Source: Cytobacillus massiliigabonensis
Lineage (GTDB): Bacteria; Bacillota; Bacilli; Bacillales; Cytobacillaceae
Length of the DNA stretch: 64,000 nt
Direction: 5' to 3'
Assembly: GCF_900199725.1 (NCBI RefSeq)
Contig: NZ_LT904902.1
Span: 528,659 to 592,658, forward strand
In this document: positions 28,909 through 39,397 of the stretch, piece after piece
Layout of the letters: each line of letters opens with the position of its first letter
Position numbering within the stretch: the stretch's first letter is position 1
Made by a program: the position numbers and the translations under genes
The notes under the pieces: generated by a model
Database searches by the model: none
What the model was told of the DNA's origin: nothing
What the model saw: only the letters and a program-made list of their open reading frames with translations

Positions 28909-29721
28909 GTGGAAGATATTTTTGAACTGTTGAAATATTTATTTCTTGGACTTTTTCAAGGTATTACAGAACCGATCCCAATTTCATCAAGCGGACATTT
29001 AGAAATTGCTGAATACTTTTTTGGATTAGAAATAGAAGGATTGAGCTTTGCCTTATTAGTTAACACTGCTTCTTTGTTTGCGGTATTGTTTATTTATCGA
29101 GAAGATATAATGAGGCTAATTCGTAATGGACTTCGTTATTTGACAACAAAGGAAAAAAGTGCAGAAGCAGATTTTCGATTTATCATCTACTTAATCATTG
29201 GTACAATCCCTGCAGGTGTTATTGGCATATTATTTGAAGATTTTATAGATGAACACCTAGCAAGTATAAAAACCGTAGGTCTTACCCTTTTGATTACTGG
29301 TCTTGCTCTATGGCTTATCCGCAATTTGAGAGGAAGAAAAAATGATGCAGATCTTTCTTATAGAGATGCAATCATCGTTGGTCTCGCTCAGGCAGTTGCT
29401 TTAATACCTGGAATCAGCCGTTCTGGTGCAACGATTGTTGCTGCGATGGCTATTGGGATGAAACAAGAAACTGCGTTGAAATTTTCATTTCTCCTATATA
29501 TACCAGTAAGTGTGGGCGGCATGATACTTGGATTTAGCGATATACTTAATGATAAAAATTTAGCATCTCTCGCCTTGCCTTACACGATTGCATTTATCGC
29601 TTCTTTAATTGCCTCCTATTTTTCTTTAAAATGGTTTATGAATATTATGGCTAAAGGAAATTTAAAGTATTTTGCGATCTACTGCTTCATCGTTGGTCCA
29701 TTAGTCTTCTTTTTATCCTAA
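28909..29721 (+). CDS. uppP: Undecaprenyl-diphosphate phosphatase UppP (BacA family)
   Basis: An integral membrane enzyme that dephosphorylates C55-PP to recycle the lipid carrier for peptidoglycan; overproduction gives bacitracin resistance. The 270-residue protein has the two family signatures: [14 protein letters not shown] (about 19-32) and P-G-I-S-R-S-G-A-T (about 165-173), with eight or so hydrophobic segments. The start is GTG at 28909 after GGGGGAT. It lies alone between divergent yjzC and convergent argF. Confidence 0.95.
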   Translation: MEDIFELLKYLFLGLFQGITEPIPISSSGHLEIAEYFFGLEIEGLSFALLVNTASLFAVLFIYREDIMRLIRNGLRYLTTKEKSAEADFRFIIYLIIGTIPAGVIGILFEDFIDEHLASIKTVGLTLLITGLALWLIRNLRGRKNDADLSYRDAIIVGLAQAVALIPGISRSGATIVAAMAIGMKQETALKFSFLLYIPVSVGGMILGFSDILNDKNLASLALPYTIAFIASLIASYFSLKWFMNIMAKGNLKYFAIYCFIVGPLVFFLS

Positions 29722-29732
29722 TTAAACTTTTT

Positions 29733-29770
29733 AAGACCTTCTCGTTTGAGTTCGAGAAGGTCTTTTCTTT
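29733..29770 (+). terminator. uppP terminator
   Basis: A 12-bp stem AAGACCTTCTCG (29733-29744) / CGAGAAGGTCTT (29753-29764), then T-rich. It lies right at the argF 3' end and is probably shared. Confidence 0.85.
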
Positions 29771-30725
29771 ACAATATCTCAGACAGCAATGCTTTTTGAA
29801 CATGAAGACGATTTCCTGCTTGCTGAAAAACGGCGGAATGAGGACCATCAATGATTTCTGCCGATACTTCTTCCCCTCTATGGGCAGGTAAACAGTGAAG
29901 GAAAACGAAATCTTTCTTCCCATATTGGACAAGCTCCTTATTCACTTGGAAGCTCGAAAACACTTTTTTCCTCTGATCATTTTCCTCTTCCTGTCCCATA
30001 CTCGTCCAAACATCTGTATAAATAGCATCCGCTCCTTCTACAGCTTCCAAGGGATTATTCGTTATATCAATTTTTGCCCCACTTGCTTCAGCAAATTGCA
30101 TTGCCAGTTTAGTAATGGCTGCATTTGGCTCATAGCCCGCTGGACTGGCAATTGTTATATCCATTCCTACCTTTGCAGAAGCAATCATTAAAGAGTGTGC
30201 GACATTGTTTCCATCCCCTATATAGCATAGCTTTTGCCCAGCAAATGTCCCTTTATTCTCTTGAATTGTTAATAGATCTGCTAAAGCCTGACATGGATGA
30301 TAGAGATCCGTTAAACCATTAATGACAGGGATGGATGCATGAGAGCTGAGTTCTTTAATCGTTTGATGGGAAAACGTACGAATCATGATTGCATCTACAT
30401 AATGAGAGAGCACCTTTGCCGTATCAGCGATAGATTCGCCTCTTCCAAGCTGCAGGTCATTGCTGTTTAAATATAATGCATGACCGCCAAGCTGCAGCAT
30501 CCCCGCCTCAAATGAAACTCTTGTACGAGTGGATGATTTTTCAAAAATCATCCCTAATATTTTTCCATTTAATGGTTTGGGGTCTTCACCTGTATAAGAA
30601 GCATTTTTCATTTTTTGTGCTTTTGCTAAGATCCCTTTAATTACATCTGAGGAGAAATCAGCTAATGTCAAGAAATGTTTTCCCTTTATATTTAGTTGTT
30701 TTTCGGATGCATGAATCGAAATCAT
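29769..30725 (-). CDS. argF: Ornithine carbamoyltransferase
   Basis: Makes citrulline from ornithine and carbamoyl phosphate. The 318-residue protein has the carbamoyl phosphate site S-S-T-R-T-R (about 64-69), H-P-C-Q (about 142-145) and the catalytic H-C-L-P-A-H-R-G (about 278-285). It is the last gene of argCJBD-carAB-argF; its ATG overlaps the carB stop by one base, so translation is coupled. Confidence 0.96.
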   Translation of the reverse strand: MISIHASEKQLNIKGKHFLTLADFSSDVIKGILAKAQKMKNASYTGEDPKPLNGKILGMIFEKSSTRTRVSFEAGMLQLGGHALYLNSNDLQLGRGESIADTAKVLSHYVDAIMIRTFSHQTIKELSSHASIPVINGLTDLYHPCQALADLLTIQENKGTFAGQKLCYIGDGNNVAHSLMIASAKVGMDITIASPAGYEPNAAITKLAMQFAEASGAKIDITNNPLEAVEGADAIYTDVWTSMGQEEENDQRKKVFSSFQVNKELVQYGKKDFVFLHCLPAHRGEEVSAEIIDGPHSAVFQQAGNRLHVQKALLSEIL

Positions 30726-33700
30726 TAAATACGCACTTCCTTTAATGTAGAATTATCTATCCCATCTCCAAGCCAATCTTCAATCGATTGGACACTCCAT
30801 TCCTCAACCATCAATCCTTCTAAAAATGCTTTTAGCGTTTCTTCTTCAGTAAATGTATATACTCTATTTTTTACAGCTTTCTCACGCAGCTTTATGTCCT
30901 TCATAGTATTATTAGTGCTGTATAGAGCAATGGTATCTTTCGTCAATTCCTCTGTAAAAATAAAATCTACTCCCGCTCTTTTAGCAATAGAATCAAGTTT
31001 ACAATCGATTGAAGGATTTGAAATGACAACTTGTAATCTTTCCTCTTTTTTTAATCGCCCATGATAAAATGCCTTCTTAACTGCCTCTTCATACGTTGAA
31101 GCTAAAGCAATCCCTTCCCCAGTCGATTTCATTTCTGGTCCTGTTTTTGCATCAAGACCTTTTAAGGCATAGTTTGAAAAGACGGGATATTTCACACATG
31201 TAAATGAATGAATTTGACAATCGGGTATTTCATCATTCGACATTTGGTATTTCCCAAGCAATACTTTTGTCGCTATTTGTACGAGTGGAATACCGGTCAC
31301 TTTACTTACAATCGGAACCGTTCTGCTTGCGCGAGGATTCACCTCTAAAACAAAAACTTCATCTCCATTAATAATAAATTGGATATTCATTAGACCTTTG
31401 TATTGAAGTTTTTGAACAATAGCCTTTCCATAGGCAATCATTTTTTTCTGGGTATATGTAGACAGATTTCTCGGAGGAAGAACGGACATACTATCCCCAG
31501 AATGAATGCCTGTTTTTTCGATATGCTCCATGATGGCAGGTACACAAATATGGTAACCATCCGCAGCTAAATCAAATTCTGCTTCCGTACCTTGGAAGAA
31601 CTGGTCTACTAGGATTGGGTAAGGAGTTTCATTTTTTCGCAAATACATTTCAAATTCAGTCTGGCAGTTAATGATCTCCATCCCCTTTCCCCCAATGACA
31701 AAGGAAGGACGGATCAAAACCGGAAAACCCAGTTTTTGAATGGCTGAAAACAGCTCATTTCTTGAATAAACAACTTCCCCATCCATATGCGGGATATTTA
31801 AATCGTCCAAAAGCTGATAAAAGAGCTTTCGATCCTCTAACACATCAATCGTTCTCGAATTTGTTCCTAGTAGTGTTAAGCCATAGTCTTCTAGTTTTTC
31901 AGCAAGATTAATCGCTGTCTGCCCGCCTAATTGAACGATAACTTCTTTAATTCCCTCTGCTTCAACCACATTTAAGATATCCTCAAGAATAAGCGGTTCA
32001 AAGTATAGCCGATCTGCAATTGTAAAGTCTGTGCTCACTGTTTCAGGATTATTGTTAATCATTATCGTTTCAATATTTTCTTCCTTTAAAGCAAATACGC
32101 CCTGGACTGAACAATAATCAAACTCGATCCCTTGCCCGATGCGAATAGGTCCGCTTCCAATAATTAACACTTTCCTCTTATTACTTTTCACAAGCTCATT
32201 TTCACCAAAATAACTCGAATAAAAGTAATTGGATTGTGCTTCGAATTCTGCTGCACAAGTATCTACCATTTTATAAGAAGGGAGGACACCAAGCATTTTG
32301 CGCTTGTCGCGAATTTCTCTTTCCGTAACATGCCATTCCTTGGCTAAATATTGATCGCTAAAGCCCTTTTCCTTAAGAGACAGTAATTGTCCTTTTGTTG
32401 CCGTTTCAAATGTAAGAGCAGCTGCCTGACCCTCCAGTTCCACAAGCTCCAAAAAGGAATGCAAAAAATAATAATCTATTTTTGTGATTTCATGCAGGCC
32501 TTCTACTGATACACCCCTGCGCAAGAGCTCCATTATAATAAAAAATCTTTCATCTGTTTGCTCTTTTAGCATTTCTTCTAATTGTAAAGTCGCTGCTTCT
32601 GCAAAAGATGGATTCTTTAAATCTAATGTCTTTCCTTCTAAGGAGTGGACTGCTTTCAAAAGGGCACGTTCTAAGTTTCGATCGATTCCCATCACTTCGC
32701 CCGTTGCTTTCATCTGTGTTCCAAGTTTTCTATCTGCCGTTGGAAATTTATCAAATGCCCATTTTGGAAACTTTACAATTACATAGTCGAGAGCAGGCTC
32801 AAAGCTTGCAAATGTATCTCCTGTTACTGGATTAATAATTTCTGATAATGTGTATCCTGCAGCAAGCTTTGCAGCCATTCTTGCAATTGGGTAGCCAGTA
32901 GCTTTTGAAGCAAGCGCGGAAGAACGGCTAACCCTTGGATTCACTTCGATTAAATAATAGTTTTTACTGTGTGGATCTAGGGCAAATTGAATATTACATC
33001 CGCCGATAATACCAAGTGCAGAAACAATTTTTATTGATGCCGTTCGAAGCATCTGATATTCCTCATCTGTTAGCGTTTGTGAAGGAGCAACAACAATTGA
33101 ATCACCCGTATGGATGCCAACAGGATCGATATTTTCCATATTGCAAACCGTTATACACGTATTCATTGAATCCCGCATAACCTCATACTCAATTTCTTTA
33201 AAACCAGCAATACTTTTTTCAATCAAGCATTGGTTGATTGCACTTTCATTCAAACCGCCTCTAACGAGTGATTTTAATTCAGCAAGACTATTAGCTATGC
33301 CGCCTCCTGTTCCCCCAAGCGTATAGGCAGGACGAACAATGATCGGAAATCCAATTGTTTCAGCAAATTGAATTGCTCCCTCTACATCATGAACAATCGT
33401 GCTATCTGGAACTGGCTCATTCAATTCTTTCATTAGCTGTCTAAAGGCTTCCCTGTCTTCCCCTTTTTTTATAGACTCGATGCTGCTTCCTAAAAGCTTC
33501 ACACCAAAACGCTCCAAAATACCTGATTCGCTTAGCTGAAAAGCTAAATTTAACCCTGTTTGGCCGCCTAATGTAGCAAGGATTCCGTCCGGACGTTCCT
33601 TTTCAATAATTTTCTCTAAGCTGTCTACGGTTAATGGCTCAAAATAAATGCGATCAGCAAAAACCTTATCTGACATAATTGTTGCTGGATTATTATTTAC

Positions 33701-33838
33701 AAGGATGACCTTATACCCTTCTTCTTTCAATGCAGCGCATCCTTGCGTCCCCGCATAATCAAATTCTGCTGCTTGCCCAATAACAATGGGACCAGACCCA
33801 ATTACTAGGATTGACTGGATGCTTGTATCTTTAGGCAT
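30725..33838 (-). CDS. carB: Carbamoyl phosphate synthase large chain, arginine-type
   Basis: Makes carbamoyl phosphate from bicarbonate, two ATP and ammonia channelled from CarA. It is 1037 residues, with the duplicated ATP-grasp architecture: [10 protein letters not shown] near the N-terminus and [10 protein letters not shown] near 560, each followed by its grasp domain, then a short MGS-like allosteric end. It is shorter at the C-terminus than pyrimidine-type CarB (about 1070 aa), which fits the arginine-specific enzyme. The ATG at 33838 overlaps carA by 8 bp; an earlier in-frame ATG at 33856 has no ribosome site. Confidence 0.95.
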   Translation of the reverse strand: MPKDTSIQSILVIGSGPIVIGQAAEFDYAGTQGCAALKEEGYKVILVNNNPATIMSDKVFADRIYFEPLTVDSLEKIIEKERPDGILATLGGQTGLNLAFQLSESGILERFGVKLLGSSIESIKKGEDREAFRQLMKELNEPVPDSTIVHDVEGAIQFAETIGFPIIVRPAYTLGGTGGGIANSLAELKSLVRGGLNESAINQCLIEKSIAGFKEIEYEVMRDSMNTCITVCNMENIDPVGIHTGDSIVVAPSQTLTDEEYQMLRTASIKIVSALGIIGGCNIQFALDPHSKNYYLIEVNPRVSRSSALASKATGYPIARMAAKLAAGYTLSEIINPVTGDTFASFEPALDYVIVKFPKWAFDKFPTADRKLGTQMKATGEVMGIDRNLERALLKAVHSLEGKTLDLKNPSFAEAATLQLEEMLKEQTDERFFIIMELLRRGVSVEGLHEITKIDYYFLHSFLELVELEGQAAALTFETATKGQLLSLKEKGFSDQYLAKEWHVTEREIRDKRKMLGVLPSYKMVDTCAAEFEAQSNYFYSSYFGENELVKSNKRKVLIIGSGPIRIGQGIEFDYCSVQGVFALKEENIETIMINNNPETVSTDFTIADRLYFEPLILEDILNVVEAEGIKEVIVQLGGQTAINLAEKLEDYGLTLLGTNSRTIDVLEDRKLFYQLLDDLNIPHMDGEVVYSRNELFSAIQKLGFPVLIRPSFVIGGKGMEIINCQTEFEMYLRKNETPYPILVDQFFQGTEAEFDLAADGYHICVPAIMEHIEKTGIHSGDSMSVLPPRNLSTYTQKKMIAYGKAIVQKLQYKGLMNIQFIINGDEVFVLEVNPRASRTVPIVSKVTGIPLVQIATKVLLGKYQMSNDEIPDCQIHSFTCVKYPVFSNYALKGLDAKTGPEMKSTGEGIALASTYEEAVKKAFYHGRLKKEERLQVVISNPSIDCKLDSIAKRAGVDFIFTEELTKDTIALYSTNNTMKDIKLREKAVKNRVYTFTEEETLKAFLEGLMVEEWSVQSIEDWLGDGIDNSTLKEVRI

Positions 33839-34913
33839 ATGCAATAACGCTCCCATCGTTCGCTTTTATCATGTTCAAGAATTCATCAAAGATATACTCA
33901 CCATCTGCAGGTCCCGGATGTGCTTCTGGATGGAATTGAACCGTTTGAATCGGCAAAATTTGGTGAATGAGTCCTTCTACCGACTGATCATGAAGATTAA
34001 TAAAGCGCTTTTCAAACCCTGTTTTCTGAAGACTTTCTTCATCAACAACATAACTGTGATTTTGAGAAGACATAAATACTTTTCTCTTTTTCAAGTCAGC
34101 AATTGGATGATTTGCACCCCTATGACCGAAAGGAAGCTTTTTCGTGTTTCCTCCAAAAGCTAAGGCAGCTAGCTGATGTCCAAGGCATATTCCTAGCGAT
34201 GGGTACTGTTCTAGCATTTTTTTTATGTTTTTCAATATACTTGTTAGCTCTTTTGGATCTCCAGGGCCATTGGAAAGCACAATTCCATCTGGCTTTAGTT
34301 TTTTTATTTCTTGAAATGTCGTATTAAAAGGAACGGTTGTTACTCTGCAGTTTCTTTTAAGTAAGGAATGTATGATGGATTTCTTTGTCCCATAATCAAC
34401 AAGAACAATATGTGTTTCGCCTTCCCCATAGTAACCATTAGTATTAGCTGTTACCTTTGTAACCTTTTCATCTTTGTGCAATTCAACATCGGTCTTCATA
34501 AACGATTCATTAATAGACATTACCGCTGGCATCGTGCCTTCCTTCCTGATGGTCTTAACAACCGCCCTCGTATCTATATGACCCAATAATGGAATATCCC
34601 ATTTTTGTAGGTATTCTTTGAGTGAATAAGTGGATTGATAATGAGACGGATGATTCGTTGCTTCATAAACAACGACACCTGCCACATGCGGCTCCTTACT
34701 TTCATAATCTTGTTCATTAATTCCATAATTTCCGATTAAGGGATATGTAAAAACAATGATCTGGTCCTTATAAGAAGGATCTGTCAGCACCTCTTGGTAA
34801 CCAGTCATTCCAGTAAAAAAAACGATTTCCCCTTCAATCTGCTGATTAGGAGGAGCTGTCAGCCATTCACCGTTGAAACAATGATTATTTTTCAAGTGTA
34901 AATATCCTTTCAT
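33831..34913 (-). CDS. carA: Carbamoyl phosphate synthase small chain, arginine-type
   Basis: Glutaminase subunit that releases ammonia for CarB. It is 360 residues. The C-terminal class I amidotransferase domain has the nucleophile in L-G-I-C-L-G-H-Q and the His-x-Glu pair in Q-F-H-P-E-A-H-P-G-P. The start at 34913 (M-K-G-Y-L-H-L) has GAGGTGG close by; the frame is open to 34928. The 74-bp gap from argD contains two ARG-box-like sites, so carAB-argF may have an internal ArgR-controlled promoter. Confidence 0.95.
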   Translation of the reverse strand: MKGYLHLKNNHCFNGEWLTAPPNQQIEGEIVFFTGMTGYQEVLTDPSYKDQIIVFTYPLIGNYGINEQDYESKEPHVAGVVVYEATNHPSHYQSTYSLKEYLQKWDIPLLGHIDTRAVVKTIRKEGTMPAVMSINESFMKTDVELHKDEKVTKVTANTNGYYGEGETHIVLVDYGTKKSIIHSLLKRNCRVTTVPFNTTFQEIKKLKPDGIVLSNGPGDPKELTSILKNIKKMLEQYPSLGICLGHQLAALAFGGNTKKLPFGHRGANHPIADLKKRKVFMSSQNHSYVVDEESLQKTGFEKRFINLHDQSVEGLIHQILPIQTVQFHPEAHPGPADGEYIFDEFLNMIKANDGSVIAYA

Positions 34914-34930
34914 GTTTCCACCTCTCAATT

Positions 34931-34968
34931 TTTGTATATTTATTTATAATTTTAAATTTTTATGCATT
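34931..34968 (-). promoter_or_regulatory. Tandem ARG-box-like sites before carA
   Basis: Two sites 20 bp apart: minus-strand ATAAATAAATATACAAA (34931-34947) and AATGCATAAAAATTTAAA (34951-34968). Both resemble the B. subtilis AhrC/ArgR site CATGAATAAAAATKCAAK with a few mismatches. A weak CAGCC/GGCTG hairpin with a U run overlaps the argD stop just upstream (34984-34998). Confidence 0.5.
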
Positions 34969-34987
34969 ATTGAGAAAAAATTTCAGC

Positions 34988-36145
34988 CTATACGGCTGCT
35001 TGTGAAAATTTTTTTATTACAGATTGTACAATGTCTATCGCCTCATCAATTTCATCTATCGTAACCGTTAATGGCGGCAAAAGCCTTAACACATTCATTC
35101 CCGCTGGCAGTGCAAGCAATCCATGATTTCTTAATTCCTTCAATAAAATCGGCAGTTCGATTGATGTCTCTATGCCAATCATCATTCCTAATTGTCTAAT
35201 ATCCATTATGTCAGGAATCTTCTTCAATTCCATACAAATAAGTTCAAACAGGTAAGAGCTCTTTTTCCTCACTTCCTCTAAAAATTCTGTTTGAAAAATG
35301 GTCTCCATCGTTGCTGTTGCAGCTGCAATCGCCAATGGATTTCCACCAAAAGTTGAACCATGGCTGCCCGGTCCAAAAAAGTGAGCAAGTTCCTTTTTCC
35401 CGATTACCGCTCCAATTGGCAGCCCGCTGCCTAACCCTTTTGCAGACGTAACAATATCAGGCGTTAATTGGAAATGCTGAAAGGCAAAAGGTTTCCCCGT
35501 TCGGCCAATTCCTGTTTGGATTTCGTCAATAATAAGAAGTGCCCCTTTTTCCTTGCAAAGTTTATTAACTTCATTCAAAAAGGCATGCTCGCCAATATAA
35601 ATGCCGCCCTCTCCTTGAACAATCTCAAGCATCACAGCCGCAGTCTCATCATCCAATTCCTTTTTTATTGCCTCAATATTATTAAATGGAAGGTAAATAA
35701 ACGTTTCTAGCATCTGCCCATATCCCGTTTTAATTTTATCCTGCCCAGTTGCTGACATTGCTGCAAATGTTCTGCCATGAAAGGAATTTTCAAAGGTAAT
35801 AATTTTCTTTTTTCCTGTTGCCTTTCGAGCTAATTTGATGGCTGCTTCATTCGCTTCTGCACCACTATTTGCAAAAAAAACACAGTCCATCTCCGCGCTT
35901 TCTGCCAATCGCCTCGCTGCATTCTCTTGTTCTTCTTGAATAAAAAGATTAGAAACATGCCAATAACGGCTAAGCTGACTAGTGATTGCCTCCTGCACAG
36001 ATACAGGGCGATGTCCTAAATTGCAAACACCAATTCCCGAGGTAAAGTCCAAGTATCTTTTCCCATGCTTATCAATAATAATACTTCCTTCTGCATGCTC
36101 AGGCTCTACTTCCCAGCGGGAATAAGTAGGAAATAAATAACTCAT
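34988..36145 (-). CDS. argD: Acetylornithine aminotransferase
   Basis: A PLP enzyme converting N-acetylglutamate semialdehyde to N-acetylornithine. It is 385 residues, class III aminotransferase. Landmarks: N-S-G-A-E-A-N-E-A-A (about 93-102), F-H-G-R-T-F (about 124-129), D-E-I-Q-T-G-I-G-R-T-G (about 213-223) and the PLP lysine in S-A-K-G-L-G-S-G-L-P. The start overlaps the argB stop by 4 bp (ATGA). Confidence 0.95.
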   Translation of the reverse strand: MSYLFPTYSRWEVEPEHAEGSIIIDKHGKRYLDFTSGIGVCNLGHRPVSVQEAITSQLSRYWHVSNLFIQEEQENAARRLAESAEMDCVFFANSGAEANEAAIKLARKATGKKKIITFENSFHGRTFAAMSATGQDKIKTGYGQMLETFIYLPFNNIEAIKKELDDETAAVMLEIVQGEGGIYIGEHAFLNEVNKLCKEKGALLIIDEIQTGIGRTGKPFAFQHFQLTPDIVTSAKGLGSGLPIGAVIGKKELAHFFGPGSHGSTFGGNPLAIAAATATMETIFQTEFLEEVRKKSSYLFELICMELKKIPDIMDIRQLGMMIGIETSIELPILLKELRNHGLLALPAGMNVLRLLPPLTVTIDEIDEAIDIVQSVIKKFSQAAV

Positions 36146-36915
36146 CTCAAGATCCCCTCTTTGGCAATAATTTCAGTTCCAATCCATTGTGATTGGCTGA
36201 AAAATACTTCCTTTCCAGACACAATTCTCACACTTTTCAGCCCCTTTTCAATTGCGTTAACAGCTGAACGAACTTTTGGGATCATTCCACCTGTTATGAT
36301 GTTAGTCTGAATATACGTTTCGATTTCTTCCTTACTTATTTGTGGGACTAGTTCTCCATTCATGAGAATTCCTTGTACATCTGTAACAAAAATACAATGG
36401 TCTACATGAAGCGCAAGAGCAATTGCTGCTGCTGCAAAATCTGCATTAATATTTAGCTTAATCCCATTAACAGTTGCGGCAATTGGCGTAATGACAGGTG
36501 TATACTTCTCTTCTAGCAGCATGGAGATTACCTCTGTTTTTACTTTTACAATATCACCAACAAAGCCCAATCTTTCTTGGTCAATAAAATCAGCTTGTAA
36601 AAAACCGCCATCGCTTCCATTTACTCCAAATGCATGAAATCCTTGAGAAGCAAGCTTTGCTGCAAGGGTACGATTGGTTTTCCCAGCCAAGACCAATTCG
36701 ACAATCTCCATCACTTTAGCTGTTGTTTTCCGCAGCCCATGTTCAAATTCGTGCGGAACTTGATAAAGATCCAGCTGCGCATTAATATCAGGACCTCCGC
36801 CATGAACAAACAGAAAATGATACCCTTCTTTCTCCAACTCTTTTAAACTATTAAAAAATGCAGGTGATAATTCATCAATAACACTGCCACCGCATTTTAG
36901 TAAAACTGTTTTCAA
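36142..36915 (-). CDS. argB: Acetylglutamate kinase
   Basis: Phosphorylates N-acetylglutamate. It is 257 residues, amino-acid-kinase family, with the N-terminal K-C-G-G-S (lysine and glycine loop, about 7-11), H-G-G-G-P-D-I-N (about 38-45) and F-V-T-D-V-Q-G. It starts at TTG (36915) with GGAGGGA upstream. It overlaps argD by 4 bp and follows argJ by 12 bp. Confidence 0.95.
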   Translation of the reverse strand: MKTVLLKCGGSVIDELSPAFFNSLKELEKEGYHFLFVHGGGPDINAQLDLYQVPHEFEHGLRKTTAKVMEIVELVLAGKTNRTLAAKLASQGFHAFGVNGSDGGFLQADFIDQERLGFVGDIVKVKTEVISMLLEEKYTPVITPIAATVNGIKLNINADFAAAAIALALHVDHCIFVTDVQGILMNGELVPQISKEEIETYIQTNIITGGMIPKVRSAVNAIEKGLKSVRIVSGKEVFFSQSQWIGTEIIAKEGILR

Positions 36916-36927
36916 ATCATTCCCTCC

Positions 36928-38160
36928 CTATGTCCGATAGCTTGCATTGATTTTCACATAATCATAGGACAGGTCACAGCCCCAGGCTTTTCCGTTTCCA
37001 TTTCCATTTTGGAGATCAACATAAATTTGTATCATGTTATTCTGCAGATAGGTGGATGCATCCTCTTCAGAAAAAGGCAGTGGTTCACTATTTTTTAACA
37101 TCGAGATTGGTCCAATCGAAATATCAACTGTATTTGGATTAACATTTGCCTCACTTTGCCCAATGGCACCGATAATTCTTCCCCAGTTTGCATCTTCTCC
37201 ATAAATGGCTGTTTTAACAAGATTAGACCCGACAATTTGCTTCGCAGCCATTCTTGCTTCCTCATCATTTATCGCTCCATTCACTTCAACCTCAATTAAT
37301 TTAGTCGCTCCTTCGCCATCTTTTGCAATTTGCTTCGCTAGACTTTCACAGCTTTTTGCAAGTAATTGGACAAAATGATCCCAGTCTTCATGCGCTGGTG
37401 TTAATGAATTCGTTCCACTTTCCCCATTAGCCAGGATTAGCACCATGTCGTTCGTCGATGTATCCCCATCCACAGTAATCTGATTAAAGGTTGTATTCGT
37501 TATTTCCTTAAGTGCCATCTGAAGATAATGACTCTCAATCTTTGCATCTGTCGTAATAAAAGCAAGCATCGTTGCCATATTTGGATGTATCATCCCGGAG
37601 CCTTTCGCTGCCCCTCCCATATAAACAGGCTTTCCTTCAATTTCAGTTGAAAAACAACAGCTTTTCATGACTAGGTCTGTTGTTAAAATAGCTGTTTGAA
37701 AATCTGCAGCATACTCATTACCTTTTCCAGGTTCAAGAGATTGGATCCCCTTTTGAATTTTTTTCATTGGCAGAAACTCCCCAATTACACCCGTTGAAGC
37801 AACTGCTACCTGATGTGCTTGAAGATGAAAATGATCTGCTGTCCACTGTCTCATTTGATAGGCATCACGCAAGCCTTGTTCACCTGTACATGCATTTGCA
37901 CACGCACTATTCACAATCACTGCTTGAAGCTTTTGTTCTAATGCAATACTTTCCTGTGTAACCTTAAGCGGTGCTGCTTGGAACTGGCTCGTTGTATAGA
38001 CAGCAGCACAATTAGCAGGAACATCGCTTAGAATCACACCTATATCCTTCTTTGAGTATCTAAGCCCTGCGTGTACACCGCAAGCACTAAACCCTATTGG
38101 CGTTGTAATACTCCCTCCAGCAATTTCTTTAATCGCTAGAGAGTGCGATAAAGTATACAT
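36928..38160 (-). CDS. argJ: Bifunctional ornithine acetyltransferase / N-acetylglutamate synthase
   Basis: Recycles the acetyl group from acetylornithine to glutamate, closing the cyclic arginine pathway. It is 410 residues. The autocleavage site is recognisable in K-G-S-G-M-I-H-P-N-M-A-T-M-L, where the Thr of A-T-M-L becomes the N-terminal nucleophile of the beta chain. No separate argA is needed. GGGAGGAAG precedes the ATG. Confidence 0.95.
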   Translation of the reverse strand: MYTLSHSLAIKEIAGGSITTPIGFSACGVHAGLRYSKKDIGVILSDVPANCAAVYTTSQFQAAPLKVTQESIALEQKLQAVIVNSACANACTGEQGLRDAYQMRQWTADHFHLQAHQVAVASTGVIGEFLPMKKIQKGIQSLEPGKGNEYAADFQTAILTTDLVMKSCCFSTEIEGKPVYMGGAAKGSGMIHPNMATMLAFITTDAKIESHYLQMALKEITNTTFNQITVDGDTSTNDMVLILANGESGTNSLTPAHEDWDHFVQLLAKSCESLAKQIAKDGEGATKLIEVEVNGAINDEEARMAAKQIVGSNLVKTAIYGEDANWGRIIGAIGQSEANVNPNTVDISIGPISMLKNSEPLPFSEEDASTYLQNNMIQIYVDLQNGNGNGKAWGCDLSYDYVKINASYRT

Positions 38161-38174
38161 GAATTCTTCCTCCC

Positions 38175-39206
38175 TTATGGATACATCGGGACAAAATCAA
38201 GTCCCGCTGCTTCATCAAAACCGCTCATAATATTTGCATTTTGCACAGCTTGCCCCGCTGCCCCCTTCATCAAATTGTCAATCACCGCAATTATTGTCAG
38301 CCTTCCCGTTCGATCATCTACATGCAGGCCAATATCACAATAATTCGAGCCAGCAACTTCTTTAATTGATGGGAAGGTATTTTCCGGCCGAATACGGATA
38401 AATGGATGCTGATGATAAATTTCTTTATATAATTCTAGCAATTGGCTCGTATTTTGCTCATCTTTTAATTGAACATAGGCTGTTGTCATAATCCCTCTTG
38501 TAATTGGCAAAAGATGTGTGGTGAAGGTAATTGGCTGAATGTCATTATTCCATTGGAGAAGCTGCTGCTCAATTTCTGGTGTATGCTGATGCTCATTTAC
38601 CTTATACACTCTGAAGTTCTCATTCGCTTCAGCCAAGCTTGTATTTCTTGATAGAGATTTTCCTGCACCAGAAACGCCTGACTTTGCATCAATGATAATA
38701 CTTGTCGGATCAATCAAATCTGCTTTTACAACTGGGGCTAGACTTAGCAGTGATGCAGTTGGATAACAGCCAGGATTAGCAATCAAACTTGAATTTTTAA
38801 TCGTCTTCTTATTCCACTCAGGCAACCCATACGCTGCTTGAGATTGCAAGTTTTCATGAACAGGCTCGTGTTTATACCAGGCTTGGTAATCTTTAGCAGA
38901 CAATCTTAAATCCCCTGACAGATCAATCACTTTTATGTTCTTGTTAACAAATTCATTTGCTAATTGCCCAGAAATGCCTGATGGAGTAGCAAGAAAGATA
39001 ATTTCTGATTGATTGGCTATTTGTACAGGATCAATTGGCTCCATTTTTTTATCTAGTAAACAGTGGAGGTGCGGATATTCCTTCCAGATGGGTATTTCAT
39101 CTTTCGTTGAATGGATGGATTGAATCTTGAATGTAGGATGCTGGTGTAAAATTCGCAGTAATTCAACTCCTCCATATCCTGTTGTTCCAATTATAGAGAC
39201 TTTCAT
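38175..39206 (-). CDS. argC: N-acetyl-gamma-glutamyl-phosphate reductase
   Basis: NADPH-dependent reductase, first gene of the operon. It is 343 residues from the ATG at 39206, starting M-K-V-S-I-I-G-T-T-G-Y-G-G-V (dinucleotide-binding loop). The active cysteine lies in N-P-G-C-Y-P-T. The frame is open to 39221, but GAAGGGG fits the 39206 start. Strong sigma-A promoter and ARG-box-like sites lie upstream. Confidence 0.95.
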   Translation of the reverse strand: MKVSIIGTTGYGGVELLRILHQHPTFKIQSIHSTKDEIPIWKEYPHLHCLLDKKMEPIDPVQIANQSEIIFLATPSGISGQLANEFVNKNIKVIDLSGDLRLSAKDYQAWYKHEPVHENLQSQAAYGLPEWNKKTIKNSSLIANPGCYPTASLLSLAPVVKADLIDPTSIIIDAKSGVSGAGKSLSRNTSLAEANENFRVYKVNEHQHTPEIEQQLLQWNNDIQPITFTTHLLPITRGIMTTAYVQLKDEQNTSQLLELYKEIYHQHPFIRIRPENTFPSIKEVAGSNYCDIGLHVDDRTGRLTIIAVIDNLMKGAAGQAVQNANIMSGFDEAAGLDFVPMYP

Positions 39207-39223
39207 GATTTTCCCCTTCACTT

Positions 39224-39260
39224 TTTGTATATTTACTCATCTTGGTAAATATTTATTAAT
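39224..39260 (-). promoter_or_regulatory. ARG-box-like sites before argC
   Basis: Minus-strand ATGAGTAAATATACAAA (39224-39240) and ATTAATAAATATTTACCAA (39242-39260), downstream of the -10. The first shares the core TAAATATACAAAAA with the site before carA. Confidence 0.5.
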
Positions 39261-39274
39261 TTTATATTTCTCTT

Positions 39275-39303
39275 ATTATAGAAAGTTAAGAATAGAAAAT
39301 CAA
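39275..39303 (-). promoter_or_regulatory. argC operon promoter
   Basis: Minus-strand TTGATT (39298-39303), 17-bp spacer, TATAAT (39275-39280). Confidence 0.75.
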
Positions 39304-39313
39304 CTGTTTTTTC

Positions 39314-39341
39314 TTGAAGTTTTTAATCTTTACAATATAAT
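39314..39341 (+). promoter_or_regulatory. fnr promoter
   Basis: TTGAAG (39314-39319), 16-bp spacer, TATAAT (39336-39341). Its -35 lies 10 bp from the -35 of the divergent argC promoter. I see no FNR box here. Confidence 0.65.
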
Positions 39342-39397
39342 AGTAGTATTATCTTATATACAACGGACGGATGCATTACCGAAAGAGGAGGTAATAC

